Shown: piece after piece, positions 1 to 12,099 of the stretch
Numbering within the stretch: position 1 is the first letter of the stretch
Layout: the number at the start of each line of letters is the position of its first letter
NCBI GenBank assembly: GCA_964006375.1
Contig: OZ023262.1
Location: 94,521,976-94,585,975, forward strand
Reading direction: 5' to 3'
Origin: Tillus elongatus
Taxonomy: Eukaryota; Arthropoda; Insecta; Coleoptera; Cleridae
DNA: 64,000 nucleotides
Notes under the pieces: model-generated
Told to the model about the DNA's origin: nothing
Seen by the model: the letters and a program-made list of their open reading frames with translations, nothing else
Databases searched by the model: none
Position numbers and translations under genes: made by a program

Positions 1-639
1 TTGTAGTCTGTTGAAGCAGTAGAAAAATAAATGATTTAAAACTCTTTCGTGTTAACCGAAAAGCTTACTGGAGCTGTCGTTAGTATTCAGCTGAAGAACC
101 AAAATTAGATTGTTTCTTTGTGCTTCAACATTTATCAACGGATCAAAGCACGGTAATTAGGGGAATTATTGACGTTAAATCGGTCATAAGAATACCGTTA
201 TGTTTTAGTAATAGATGCAGACACATCAAAGAACTTTCTTAATATCGAGCCTAATATCAAGCCTAATATCAAGCGAAAATAATGTTATTAGGTTACTTGA
301 ACAACCAACGAATCAACTGCAAACAGTAAAAGCTTTTTAGGTGGATTAAAATCCAGATGATGATGGTATAAAGATCAAGAGCTCCGAAAAGTATCGAACA
401 AGATTTAAAATTCATATTTTCAGAGAAAAAATACGAGTATAGAGCCAAGAGTATACAAAAACAAGATTCTAATAACACATAATAATAAACAAGACGGACA
501 ACAAAAACTTTTCTTCTGAAGGAAAAATTTCTAAAACAATTTTAAATATCGTTCCAACAAAATTATAGATCTTGCCGACCACAAAATAACCGCGATATCT
601 TTGCAAACAGAACAAACATCCCGTAAAAACCTGAACAAA

Positions 640-900
640 ACAGCAATTTTTTAACCAAATAAGACCTCCTCCTTATAATCCAAATAACAATCGACGTAAT
701 TATTCACAACCCGGATACGTCAATACAAGACCTACACATTTCGGTAGGCAGTAGTCTTCATAAACCGGAAGGATTTTTTTCAATTTCAATATTCCCGACA
801 AAATCCAAATGTCATAGCTAAAGAGCTGCACTTCACCGAAACAAATGAACCACATTTACCAACTAAATTTTATGACAAAGAAAATTACAATTTTCCTATA
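640..900 (+). pseudogene. possible degenerate LTR-retrotransposon gag tail
   Basis: Plus-strand translation gives a Pro/Asn/Arg-rich stretch (RPPPYNPNNNRRNYSQPGY) followed, after a frame change, by a piece reading VIAKELHFTET. Gypsy-type Gag proteins of insects often end with an Asn/Gln/Pro/Arg-rich tail and an EELxx-like segment. No zinc knuckle, protease or LTR is visible nearby and several stops interrupt it. The call rests on composition and one short motif. The flanks (1-640 and 900-1160) show nothing else I recognise. Confidence 0.25.
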
Positions 901-1162
901 CCCGCCAGCCCAAAAATACAACAATACTAAACACTAATCATTTAAACTTCAAAGTAAGTAATGTACAATTCAGCAGTACAAGGATAGGGGTGGTAGTTAT
1001 AACAGAAATAATAAGGAAATAGTAATTGATAATTGCTTAAATGAAGTAAGTTAGAAATTTTATGAAGAGAATGAAAATTCTAAGGTCATAGTCGCTGAAG
1101 TCCAACAAACGCATTATGTGGATGCAGCCTACATACTTTTTATCAATGTTTATACACACACA

Positions 1163-1240
1163 CCAATATATTTACTTATTTATTTATTTATTTATTTATT
1201 TAGTTATTTAGTTATTTATTTATTTATTTATTTATTTAAT
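1163..1240. repeat. (TTTA)n microsatellite
   Basis: About 75 bp of nearly pure TTTA units, broken twice by TTAG variants. It is the only long tetranucleotide array in the window. The following 1241-1640 holds no recognisable gene. Confidence 0.9.
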
Positions 1241-1644
1241 CTATCGATAACTCAAAAAGTAATAGGCAAATTGTGATTAAATTTGGAAAGTATCCGTCTA
1301 ATAGCTATCTGGCTGTCTACCTGTATGTCTGTCCTGTCTCTTGTTAGCTGTTGTTGACCCCCTTGGTTGGCAGTGTAGAGAGTTTCCAAGCTTAGAACAC
1401 GACGCACTCAGTTACAAATGTGAAATCAGAGCATATCTCGGTCACGTCGTTGCACAAATTGCCTAGATATAGGCTAACCAAAAGTCACTAAAGGAAAATT
1501 ACTAGAACTGCCTCTCGAACGCCAACGTCAACTGTTATCTGTAAATTGCCAGCTGTCATGTCGGTAATGCAGAGCCTATGCTTAATTACAACAATTCAAA
1601 TATCACAAACTGCCTGGTGCAATTGGTACGCTTTCTACTATATA

Positions 1645-3315
1645 GGGTGGCGCATTGAAAACGAAACAGACCGATTTGCGTCCAGAGAAATTTTTTTTTA
1701 AGAAACGTTGAAACACTCAACTTTGTCACATCAATCCCTTAAGGGTGGTGATAACAACTCTTATATTTCAAATAGGGAACACGGGTCGTTTGAAAGCTCT
1801 TTCTTTTCTGAATTTAGCACACAAATTTTTTTGGAAGTTTTATCAACTCGTTTAAAAATTATTCACAGTTGAAGATGCAAAAACGCATTTCACTCATTCC
1901 GATAAGAAATGTGCGGATAGTCAATGTTTTGTTGGTTTGTAAACAAAAAATTGACTATCAGAACACTTCTTATCGGAATGAAAGAAATTCGATTTATTAT
2001 TTCAGTTTATCAGTCGGTTTGATACTTGATAGTACTACCGAAAATTAATTTTACAATGGTATATTCTGCAGAAAAAAGGGTTGAAATATTTACACTTTTT
2101 TTTCAAAAACGATGACTGTGCCAACAGTACCGCAAATTTGTTTAATGAACGACATCCGAACAGACATGTTAACAGAAAATACATTTTGGAGTTAGTTGCG
2201 AGGTTTCGACAAAGTGGTTCAGTAGCCAACAAAAAACGGGATCCTGAACGTGAATTTCCGGTTAGAAATGACTGCTGAGATTGACGTTTTAGGACAAATT
2301 GCTGCAGACCCAACTTTGAGCACGAGAAAATTGGCCACTGTTTCAAACTCTACAGTCAATTGTCATAATTGTCGTTATTGGGCAGATAATAATCCAAGAA
2401 ATTTTCACGAAGTCCACACTCAAACTCCACAGAAATTGAATGTCTGGACTGGAATTTTTGGAGACCGTTTAATCGGACCATTTTTTTTAATGGAAATTTG
2501 AGTGGTGAAAAGAATTTAGAGTTACTAGAAGATATTGTTTACCCTCTACTTATCGACATTGTAGAAAATGATGATCTCTATCAAGGAAATTAATTAGTCT
2601 TCCAACAAGATGCAGCTCCTCCGCATTTTTGACAACGTGTTAGGGAGTTCTTGAACAGAGACTTTTCAGGACAATGGAATAGGCGTAGAGGTGCTATTGA
2701 GTGGCCCCTTAGATCACTGGATTTAACTCCTTTAGACTTCTTTCTATAGGGCCATTTAAAAAGTAGAATTTACGCAACAGAACCGGAGTCTCTGGAAGAA
2801 TTACGACGACGCATTGTTGAAGAATGCCGTCTAATAACTCCTCAAATGCTCCAGAATGTCAGAGCTCGTTTTGAACAAAATTTGTACTTTTGTATAGAAG
2901 CTGGTGGTCAACAATTTAAACACTTACTTAAATGAATAAACATTTTTGAACATTCGGTTTTGTTTTTTAGTATTTTTAACCGAAAATTGACTAAGTGACT
3001 AGTGCATTTCTTATCACAATAAATGAAATACGATCTTGTAACTCCAACTGTGAATAATTTTTAAACGAAATGATAAAACTTCAAGAAAAATAGTGTACTG
3101 AATTGAGAAAGGAAAGAGCTTTCAAATGATGTAACACTCGACCCATGTTCCCTATTTAAAATATAAGGGTTGTTCTCACCACCCTTAGGGGGTTGATCCG
3201 ACAAAGTTGAGTTTTATGTCAAAACATGTACCCCTCAATATTAAAGTTGGCGTGTTTCAGCGTTTCTTAAAAAAATCTCTGGACGCAAATCGGTGTGTTT
3301 CGTTTTCAATGCGCC

Positions 3316-3318
<3 letters not shown>
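1645..3318 (+). mobile_element. mariner family A, copy 1 (decayed)
   Basis: The left end reads GGGTGGCGCATTGAAAACG after a TA dinucleotide, and the inverted form (CGTTTTCAATGCGCCACC) closes the element at 3318. Inside the terminal repeat lies a second conserved block around the motif CCCCTTAAGGGTGG. The right end runs straight into a (TA)n array, as expected for an element that duplicates TA on insertion. The transposase inside is broken. Copies 2 and 3 at 8155-10035 and 42494-44200 share both ends. Confidence 0.88.
2056..2935 (+). pseudogene. mariner family A transposase, internally deleted
   Basis: Starts MVYSAEKRVEIFTLFF, the same start as copy 2. The DUF4817-like helix-turn-helix part ([17 protein letters not shown]) follows after a frameshift in a poly-T run. 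About 100 codons are missing between ATVSN and TVNCHNCRYW, which removes the second helix-turn-helix and the first catalytic Asp that copy 2 keeps (CFSDECTF). The second Asp region (QQDAAPPHF) and the third (LDLTPLDFF) remain, with further stops. It cannot encode an active enzyme. Confidence 0.82.

Positions 3319-3319
<1 letters not shown>

Positions 3320-3391
<72 letters not shown>
3320..3391. repeat. (TA)n array
   Basis: About 35 uninterrupted TA units between the right end of mariner A copy 1 and a pogo-like transposase remnant. Confidence 0.97.
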
Positions 3392-3392
<1 letters not shown>

Positions 3393-3395
<3 letters not shown>

Positions 3396-4440
3396 TGACA
3401 TACATGACATGTATAACGTCGATGAAATGGGTATAACCACTGTACAATGTCCAGACAGAATTATTGCAAGAAAGGGCATAAAACAAGTGGGTTCTGTAAT
3501 TTCCGCTGAGAGGGGTACCTTGGTAACATTTTGTTTCGCTGTTAGTGTCAGCGGGAATTCAATTCCCCCGATGTTCTTGTTGCCAAGGAAAAACTACAGA
3601 GATTGTTTCTTCAACAACGGCCCTCCAGGATATATTGGATCCGCCAATATGTTAGGTTGGATGTTAGCAGATGCTTTCTTTATATATTTGAACCACTTTG
3701 CCAAACATGCCAGGTCATCTCAAGAAAAATCGGTTCTCTTGATATAAGATAACCAAGACTCTCACCTGTCATCAAAAGGTATTAACTTTTGCAAAGAAAA
3801 TGGAGTTGTGGTGATTTATGTGCCACCACACTGTTCCCACAAACTCCAACCATTAAAAAATCCTAAAATATAATAATAGTGCTTGCAACTCATATATGTG
3901 TAATCATCCATGGAAAACAATGTCCATTTTTGAGATACTCCCAATTACGAAAGACGCTCTTCCTCTGGCAGCAACGCAAGAAACATTCAAGTTGGATTTG
4001 CAGCTGCTGGAGTTTATCCCTTCAACAAAAATATATTTTCAGATGATGAATTCCTTCGTGCAGCTGTGACGGACCGTCCCAATTGGGGGAATAATTTGGA
4101 AGTAGATTTATCTCAAAATAAACTTATTCCAGAAACACAGTTCAATAGCCAATCCAACCACATTGAAACCGAAAAACCCACAACAATTCACGATCTGAAA
4201 CTGATTTACTTCCAGTAGGTAAAGTCCATCGTTTTGATCAGTCCCATCAGCACTATCGTTTTGGGCAGCCCCATCAGCACCATCATTTTGGGAGCCCCAT
4301 CAGCACCGTGCCGTGCAGAAACACCTGTAGCAGCAACACCTCGTCAATCAATGAGAATATATCCACAAGTTCTGCCAGTCCTGTGTGGTCTTTACAATGT
4401 CAATCCAGGAGAATATATCCAGGGGTTTTGATAGCCCTGA
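3393..4440 (+). pseudogene. pogo/Tigger-like (DDE_1) transposase remnant
   Basis: The frame reads MYNVDEMGITTVQ, then ARKGIKQVGSVISAERGTLV, FIYLNHFAKHARSS and, past an in-frame TAA near 3745, DNQDSHLSS and VPPHCSHKLQPL. These are the landmarks of the Tigger/pogo DDE_1 domain: Asp 1 in NVDE, Asp 2 in LDNxxSH (here DNQDSH), then PPHCSHKLQPLD. After more stops the next block (GVYPFNKNIFSDDEFL, VTDRP) continues the family C-terminal pattern. The N-terminal CENP-B DNA-binding part is absent, so only the 3' half is left, starting abruptly at the (TA)n array. A related C-terminal piece lies at 10762-11148. Confidence 0.85.
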
Positions 4441-4789
4441 GTAGCGTTATCGTACCCTGTTAAACCCAGAAGTACCGGCATACACACCATAGTTAAGTAC
4501 ACTGCTAATCTGTAACCTCTATTTAAATTTATTCGTTTTATTTATAACTGCTTCCATTCATCACAATAAATTATAGTCCTTTTGACTTTATATAAAATCA
4601 TGATTTACTAATAAATGAAGTTAACCGAGTCTTGATTTTTATTTGTATGTCCGACGCTACCCAAATTATAAAGTATTAACCCACATATTTTTCAGAATTG
4701 CAATTTAATCTCATTTTGTGGCCTGAGTAGCCACATAACTTTCTTTTAAATTTTGGTAATGTATCTTATTATTAGCTTTTATATAATAG

Positions 4790-5415
4790 CACTTAGAATA
4801 TTAAAATAACAAACTGTTTTAAGACTCTTTAATAGAGACTTAACTTGATTTTGTTTACATTTACACTATAATATGCTACAATTTCAGTCTTAAACTGCAT
4901 TTGAAGCCATTTATAGACCTAAATTTAGTGAATTATTAAAATTGATTGAACCATCCTTTTCAAAAACAATCACTTTGCAAGTTTTTAATTTCATGTCGTC
5001 GGTTCGGGTAATATGTTTTGTGAAAGTTATTCATTTTATTTGGTTACCGTTGATGTATGGTTTATACCTGTTGCATGCATCAATCCACGCATGGCAGTTA
5101 AGTACTGTGTCTGCCAGTCATTGGACTTTAACCAGTAAGTCGTTTCAACGCATGTATTTCAGATTTTTTTATTGGAAAACTCTAAATATTGTGAACCAAA
5201 TTACTTAAAATTCACAACATGCGTTTATTTGCACCATTTTTAGCCACATGTAAAGACTCCTTCCAGTTACGCTGATACTTGCAGAAATATAGTGTTTCAA
5301 TAATATTTGTGTATATTTTTGGGAAAAAAATTCCTTTATAACTGCTTTACAAACGCGTCCGCGGTCTTGATACAGTGAAGATATGTACCAAGTTTCGCTT
5401 TAATCAGTATAAAAA
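4790..5415. repeat. dispersed repeat, copy 1 of a ~0.6-kb pair
   Basis: This stretch matches 12100-12735 in the same orientation along nearly its whole length. Shared stretches include TGGTTACCGTTGATGTATGG, AGCCACATGTAAAG and CGTCCGCGGTCTT. No coding sequence is conserved between the copies. Both run at their 3' side into the dispersed (TA)n-family module, so the pair may be a longer variant of that family. 4441-4790 between the pogo remnant and this repeat shows nothing I recognise. Confidence 0.75.
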
Positions 5416-5424
5416 AATTCAAAC

Positions 5425-5510
5425 AGATCTTGGGTTTGGGCTCTAGAGGTCCTAATGCGCGTTCATTTGAAAAAAAAATCCGACAGTCTTACTATCGTTA
5501 CCTCCCAACT
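5425..5510. repeat. fragment of the (TA)n-carrying dispersed family
   Basis: Contains the family block GGGCTCTAGAGGTCCTAATG then GCGCGTTCATTTGAAAAAA, equivalent to the block beside the TA arrays at 11754 and 58000. Only this module is present and there is no TA array. Confidence 0.65.
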
Positions 5511-7640
5511 ACCAATTTGATGTTTTATTGTAGTCATAAGAACGTTTATAAAACAGTTTTTATACAACATGACTGTTCCTATAAACGTTTTCGTAACGTT
5601 TATACATACAACGCTTATAAACGCAAAATAAGCTCAGGTTTATACAACACTTTAGTTCATTAGTTTATTTTATAAGGGATGTGTAAGGTGTTATAGAATA
5701 GTTTTAGAAATGTTTACCGAGCTGTAAAAGAATATGATATACGATACTTATAAAACAATTTTATAAGGAACAATAATAAAACTAAAAATCATTTGCCATG
5801 GTGCCAGTTATAGAGCCTTAATAGAGTTACTATTTATAATTAAATTTTTCTTTTTTTTTCATTTTATTGACCTAAACCCATTCTGTTACACATTTTGCAT
5901 GTTTTATATTCATAATATATTGTGAAAATTGTCAGGTCACAAATATTTCTATATTTATTAATTATTATTTTTTTTTTCGTTAAAGAAGGCTACCAAACAA
6001 ATACAGGAATTGCATAAAAACATGGCGTCTGCTTTATAAATCACCTTTATTACGACTGTAACCATTACAGAACTATTTTATCTCTTAAGACACTGCTACA
6101 AAACAGACGATATATTAAAACCTGTAATATGAATAGAGACGTATTTAAACAAAAATAAAGTAGGCTTGGCATTGACTTTTATTGTCTATTTTAAAGTTTG
6201 GCTTTTACAGTAAAAGTAGACTAGCGCCACCGATATTTGTCAAGTATCTATGTATGCTTTACATTATTACCACATTTTTTCTCCCCATTCCTGCAAGGGA
6301 TCAAAAAGTTTTAGGATTTTGATATTTTTATTTTACTATAATCCCCTGCAGTGAATAATAACAAAGACAATCTATTCACTTTAATTAATTTTAAGTCAGA
6401 AAATAATTTAGGATCTTAATGCGTGCACGTGCGTGTGTGAGGATGTGTATGTGTATGTAATATCTCTACTTGTTGTATCATGATCATGGGTAACTAACCA
6501 TTAACAACTATTTATGGCTAAGTACGGTCCTGTGTCCTAATATTTGAGCAAACTGATGATATAGAGCTTTAAAATAATATGTCTCCCATTGCTGCACTGA
6601 GAAAGACCTGCGCGTAGCTCTATAACACATATGGTGTATTTAATTGTTTTATAAAAGCATTTTCGGCAACACTTACACATCAGTATAGTGCTAAACTCGC
6701 GTTATCTGCGATATTTATGCAACACAAATGTAGTAGCAATGTGACAACCTCAAACCCAGATTGTTGTTTGTTGTGGTGCTTACTATGTAAAACACTACTA
6801 ACATGTTTATTAACAAATTTGCTACTTTCTAAAATATTTTCATATTTATTGACTTTCCTTCAAAAAGCACCGCTTCTTTTTACCTATTTCCATTTATTTA
6901 TTGATTGCAAATTGGACATGTTTAGAAATTACGCGCTACAGAATACACAACTTGCCACGAAATAAAAAGTATATAACGGTGCTTCTTACAAAAGCTATAA
7001 TATGTTTTATAAAGATCCCAGCGAACGAACTTTTATCCAAGGAATAATTTTGTACTATAGCTGTTTTCTAAGTATTCTATTACAGTCGCGTTCCATCTAA
7101 CAATAAAATAGTTTTTTAACACCTGTATTCAAGTAGACTATGCTATTGCAGCTATAGTGTATCATAGAAAATGTTAACAAAACTGTTTTATAATTGCTCA
7201 CATAATCACTTAAAGAAAAGCTTTATAAATATTTGCAAATTGACAGATATTTTTGGAAGATCGTTGTTATAAAGCCATTACAGAACAATTTTGTTCTGTA
7301 AGCTAATATATTCTATAACGAATGTTGTATAGACGTTTACAAAACAACAAAAAACGAAATCTCTAAAATGTTTTATAATTCTGCTCTAAGAACATTGTAA
7401 CAATACATTTAAAGAAGCATTTTGCTGCGAGCAGCTAAATACTCACCTTGGCAGACTTAATAGAACAAAACTGCTTTCGAAGAGCAGTAATATAACAGTA
7501 ACACAACAAATTTCCCCTGTTATTTAAAAATTATACAACATTTTGGTTAGTTGCTATCTATCAGTGAATTTTCGTTAAGAAAACATTGTTACTTACAAGA
7601 GATCTGTACTAGTAGTTATGATGTAATGTTAAAAACGTTT
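5511..7640. other. AT-rich stretch, no gene seen
   Basis: No credible coding frame. TATAAAAC/GTTTTATA words recur, notably at 5540-5780 and 6985-7400, as imperfect direct and inverted matches, but I cannot define a repeat unit. Short open frames here have no recognisable protein content. Confidence 0.5.
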
Positions 7641-7643
7641 GCG

Positions 7644-8003
7644 TTACATAAGAAATATATTCATTTTCAGAATCATAAACCGCTGATATTTGAGAACAAT
7701 CAGTTGCATTATATCAGAAGCTAAAATCTTGTTGTCGCATTTCACTGAATTTGTTGGTCTGCTGTTATTTAAAAAGCGCCGCAACGCACATTTCATTAAT
7801 TTCAAGCTTTTCAGCATTCTGTAGCTGCCGGTGAACAAATGCACTTGTTCGTGTCTCGCATTTAGTGGTAGCTTCAAATACAATGCACGATGTAAAATAC
7901 TAAACATTTTATGGGCAATGTAGGACTTGTGATTGACATGTTTCCATAAATGCGTGGTTATGCTTGAAGGTATGTTAAAAAAACTGTAACCAGAAATATG
8001 CAT
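7644..8003 (-). pseudogene. possible jockey-like LINE reverse transcriptase C-terminal fragment
   Basis: The 119-residue frame has the order seen after the RT catalytic core of jockey-type LINEs: HLWKHVNHKSYIAHKMFSIL, then LYLKLPLN, VHLFTGSYRMLKS and LMKCALRRFLN. The family pattern is a His/Lys helix, Lyp.L.r.spLn, lLy.s.irp. No YADD motif or endonuclease is adjacent, so at most a short 3' fragment survives. The match is by pattern only and could be wrong. Confidence 0.38.
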
Positions 8004-8083
8004 ATCTAGTTGCTGTGCGCCGAGTGCGTTTTTTCTTAGGTTAGCGAATTTTAGTAAAAAAAATTAATAATGACCAGATCTGT

Positions 8084-8086
<3 letters not shown>

Positions 8087-8154
<68 letters not shown>
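8087..8154. repeat. (TA)n array
   Basis: Pure TA repeat ending exactly at the left terminal repeat of mariner A copy 2. Confidence 0.97.
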
Positions 8155-8158
<4 letters not shown>

Positions 8159-10035
8159 GGCGCATTGAAAACGAAACAGACCAAATTGCGTCCAGACATA
8201 TATTTTTTAAAGAAACGCTGAAACACGTCAATTTTAATATTGAGGGGGACATGTTTTGACATAAAACTCAACTTTGTCACTTTAACCCCTTAAGGATGGT
8301 GATAACAAACCTTATATTTTAAATAGGGGACATGGGTCGAGTGTTACATCACTTGAAAGCTCTTTCTTTTCTGAATTCAGCACACTAATTTTTTCTGAAG
8401 TTTTATTAACTCGTTTAAAAATTATTCACAGTTGGAGTTGCAAGAACGTATTTCATTCATTGTGATAAGAAATTCACTAATTAGTCAATTTTTCGTTAAA
8501 AAAAAAACTAAAAAACAAAACCAAACGTTCAAAAATGTTGATTCAGTTAAGTAAGTGTTCAAATTGTTGACCACCAGATTCCATACAAAAGTACAAATTT
8601 GTGGATTTACTAGACGGCATTCTTCAACAATGCGTCGTCGTAATTCTTCCAGAGACTCCGGTTCTGTTGCAAAAATTCTACTCTTTAAATGGCCCCATAG
8701 AAAGAAGTCTAAATGAGTTAAATCAGGTGATCTAGGGGGCCACTCAATAGCACCTCTACGCACAATCCATTGCTCTGGAAACTCTCTGTTCAAAAACTCC
8801 CTAACACGTTGTGAAAAACGCGGAGGATCTCCATCTTGTTGAAACACTAATTGATTTTCTTGATAGCGATCATCATTTTCAACAATGTCAATTAGTAGAG
8901 GGTAAACGACATCTTCTAGTAACTCCAAATACATTTCGCCACTCAAATTTCCATCAAGAAAAATTGATCCGATTAAACGGTCTCTAAAAATTCCAGTCCA
9001 GACTTTTAATTTCTGTGGAGTTTGAGTGTGGACTTCGTGAAAATTTCTTGGATTATTATCTGCCCAATAACGACAATTATGACGATTGACTGTAGAGTTT
9101 AATAAAAACGTACACTCGTCTGAAAAACAGATATTGAACAGAAGGTTCCCATTATCAGCTATTCGTGCAGTCATAACTTCACAAAACTCTAGCCGCCGAT
9201 CAAAATCATCTTCATTCAGTTGTTGTACAAGATGAATTTTATACGGGTGAAGTTTATGATGCTTCAATATTCGCTGAATAGTTATTCTTTTGATGTTTGA
9301 AACAGTGGCCAATTTTCTCGTGCTCCAAGTTGGGTCTGCAGCAATTTGTCCTAAAACTTTAATCTCAATAGTCTCATTTCTAACCGGAAATTAACCTTCA
9401 GGATCCCGTTTTTTGTTGGCTACTGAACCACTTTGTCGAAACTTTGCAACTAATTCCGAAATGTATTTTTTGTTAACATGTCTGTTCGGATGTCGTTCAT
9501 TAAACAAATTTGCGGTACGGTTGGCACAGTCATCGTTTTTGAAAAAAAGAGTTATTATTTCAACTCTTTCTTCTACAGAATACACCATTGTGAAATTAAT
9601 TTTCGGTAGTACTATCAAGTATCAAACCGACCGATAAACTGAAATAAGAAACCGCATTTCTCTCATTCCGATAAAAAATATTCTGATAGTCAATTTTTTG
9701 TTTACAAACCAACAAAACATTGACTATCAGCACATTTCCTATCGGAATAAGTGAAATGCGTTTTTGCAAGTGTGAATAATTTTCATAAAACTTCCACAAT
9801 ATTAGTGTGCCGAATTCAGAAAAGTAAGAGCTTTTAAAGTGATATAACACTAGACCCATGTTCCTTATTTAAAATATAAGGGTTGTTGTTACCACCCTTA
9901 AGGGGTTGATGTGACAAAGTTGAGTTTTATGTCAAAACATGTCCCCCTCAATATTAAAATTAAAGTGTTTCAACGTTTTATTAAAAAAATGTCTCTGGAC
10001 GCAAATCGGTCTGCTTCGTTTTCAATGCGCCACCC
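8155..10035 (-). mobile_element. mariner family A, copy 2 (best preserved)
   Basis: Terminal repeats begin GGGTGGCGCATTG at 8155 and end CAATGCGCCACCC at 10035, each bordered by TA. The inverted arms extend beyond the tips and include the CCCCTTAAGG block on both sides. The transposase is on the minus strand. A second, internal inverted pair around TCTCATTCCGATA / TATCGGAATAAGTGA (9660-9760) precedes the gene and is also present in copies 1 and 3. The left tip abuts a long TA array; the right tip is followed by a short GT run. Confidence 0.9.
8550..9588 (-). pseudogene. mariner family A transposase, one stop plus C-terminal deletion
   Basis: Start at 9588 ([16 protein letters not shown]). 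Order: DUF4817-like helix-turn-helix ([23 protein letters not shown]), second helix-turn-helix (RKLATVSNIKRITIQRIL), then the DDE_3 catalytic domain with CFSDECTF, QQDGDPPRF and SPDLTHLDFFLWG. The third acidic residue is Asp. The reading frame stays open except for a TAA at 9391-9393, where copy 3 has a Glu codon. Near the end about 30 bp are lost relative to copy 1, which shifts the frame after RRRIVEECRLVNPQ. The usual APPHF after the second Asp is DPPRF here. The enzyme would cut and paste DNA at TA sites; this copy is inactive as read. Confidence 0.87.
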
Positions 10036-10049
10036 TATATCTGTGTGTG

Positions 10050-10590
10050 TGTGTGTGTCCCACTGCTCACAGCACGGAGTTTCACGTCTATTCTCAATAT
10101 TGTGGAAAGTAGATTCATCAGTAAATAATAGACAGTTGAAAACTTTGGATCATCTCCATCATTATCGAGAACCGACAACGAAAAAATCACAACGCGTAAT
10201 GAAACATATTTCACTAAAATGTAGGTGTATCTGAAAATGATACGGATGATATTTGTTTTTCCTGCGAATTCGAGATACACTCATTCGACTTAATCCTGTT
10301 TCATTGGAAATTTTGATAGTGCTGATGGTTGGGTATTCCGTATCACACAGTAGTACACTCAGCTCGTTCACTATCACCAGCAATTGTCTTAATTTTGCTT
10401 AGTTTTTGTATGCAACACTACCACTAACAGAAAATCTCAATAATTTGACAAATACCTGTTCTCTTGGATGTCCTCGATCGGGATATTTTTGAGAATAGAA
10501 ATTTGATGCCAGAAGACAATTTTCCATACATTGTCCAATGCATAGTAACATGTCTATCCTCTCTTGGAGTGTGTACTGTTTCATATTTGA
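10050..10590 (-). pseudogene. mariner-like transposase fragment of a different family
   Basis: Minus-strand pieces read MKQYTLQERIDMLLCIGQCM, NFYSQKYPDRGHPRE and LRFSVSGSV (DUF4817-like helix-turn-helix), then SRMSVSRIRRKNKYHPYHF (second helix-turn-helix and linker), then LLFTDESTFHN (first catalytic Asp). At least two stops or frame changes separate them. It ends just after the first Asp, next to the right tip of mariner A copy 2. The sequence differs clearly from family A. Confidence 0.75.
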
Positions 10591-10671
10591 ATACACTAGC
10601 AGAAAATATTCTCAAGAACTAAACTATGGCCGTACAGATATTTCATTTTGATTTGAAATATCTGTCAAAAA

Positions 10672-10761
10672 CTGACTGTGGCGAACTAGATTGTTTGGAA
10701 GCTCTCTTTTAATGTGAAAATGGCATTTGCGATAATTGAAGTACCAATAGCATGAAAACCA
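10672..10761. repeat. 90-bp direct duplication, left copy
   Basis: Identical by eye to 11108-11197 (starts CTGACTGTGGCGAACTAG, ends AGCATGAAAACCA). The two copies bracket the second pogo-like fragment, 436 bp apart start to start. Confidence 0.9.
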
Positions 10762-11148
10762 GAATCAGATGATGAATTCCTTCCTGCAGCTGTGACGGAC
10801 CATCCCAATCGGGGGAATAATTTGGAAGTAGATGTATCTCAAAAGAAACTTATTCTAGAAACACAGTTCAATAGCCAATCCAACCACATTGAAACTGAAA
10901 AAACCCCCAACAATTCACCATCTGAAACAGATTTACTTCCAGTAGGTAAAGACCACCGTTTTGATCAGTCCCATCAGCACTATTGTTTTAAGCAGCCCCA
11001 TCAGCACCATCATTTTGGGATCCCCATCAGCACCATGCCGTGCAGAAACACCTGTAGAAGCAACACCTCGTCAATCAATGAGAATATATCCACAAGTTCT
11101 GCCAGTCCTGACTGTGGCGAACTAGATTGTTTGGAAGCTCTCTTTTAA
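10762..11148 (+). pseudogene. pogo/Tigger-like transposase C-terminal fragment, second copy
   Basis: Reads SDDEFLPAAVTDHPNRGNNL, then DVSQKKLILETQFNSQSN and a His-rich part (HQHYCF, HQHHHF), ending CGELDCLEALF before a TAA. The first half matches the tail of the remnant at 3393-4440 (SDDEFLRAAVTDRPNWGNNL) closely. The catalytic core is missing. The last codons overlap the right copy of the 90-bp duplication, so the duplication includes the natural 3' end of the reading frame. Confidence 0.78.
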
Positions 11149-11197
11149 TGTGAAAATGGCATTTGCGATAATTGAAGTACCAATAGCATGAAAACCA
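11108..11197. repeat. 90-bp direct duplication, right copy
   Basis: Partner of 10672-10761. This copy continues the pogo reading frame, so it is likely the original; the left copy would be the duplicated piece. 11198-11640 downstream shows no gene. Confidence 0.9.
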
Positions 11198-11644
11198 TTG
11201 CACTTGGGTATAGGGAACCCTAGTGTCATATGGAAGGGAATTAGTTTTTATATAAGATTTATCAACAAAATTCAGGATGTTCCATTTAACATAAACAAGA
11301 TAATCTACTTTGTATGTGTCAATAATTGAACATGAATTTTTCAATACCCTATAAATTATTGCGAAGTTCGGACTACAGTGGTTGATGGAGTAACAAGTCT
11401 ATAATCGCAGTCTAGTAAGTTTTCCTTTAGATATCAACTAACGTGGAAGATCAGACTTTTTTCGAAAACGTCATATTCATCGAAAAATCAAGATATCTGA
11501 CAAAAAGTAATAGATGGGTATAGGGATCCTTTAAGAAAATGGGCCTTATTTTTTCCGTAGAGTTCAAACTTGTTTTCAAGTACATGGTGATAAGAAAAAA
11601 CATAACTTCAAGGTGTCACACTTTATTGGAGTATTAGTACTTAT

Positions 11645-11884
<240 letters not shown>

Positions 11885-11885
<1 letters not shown>

Positions 11886-11950
11886 TGGAATGGATCTCGG
11901 AACCTTCTGCGTAGAATACAAGCGCGATACCATTGTGCTATTTAGGGATA
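11885..11950 (-). repeat. tRNA-like sequence, possible SINE head
   Basis: On the minus strand it reads TAGCACAATGGTATCGCGCTT (A-box-like D arm), an anticodon-like loop near ATTCTAC, then GGTTCCGAGATCC (B-box-like with one extra base). Order and spacing resemble a tRNA, but the D and T stems pair imperfectly, so it is a tRNA-derived relic or SINE head and not a working tRNA. It directly follows the CTAA end of a dispersed-family copy. Confidence 0.42.
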
Positions 11951-12099
11951 CGTTTACTAACGTTTTGGTTACATGATACTTGACGCCGGCTTCATCCTCC
12001 GGGATATTTTATATTATATTAAGAGTAAACGTAGCAATTAGTTACATAATTAAAATAATTATCACTTGAAACACATCGAACAAACTTTTCTATCTTAGA

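Noticed and set aside
4942..5208. 88-residue frame with hydrophobic segments in the 0.6-kb repeat
   Set aside because: The matching region of the second copy (12240-12560) does not keep the frame, so it is not conserved as protein.
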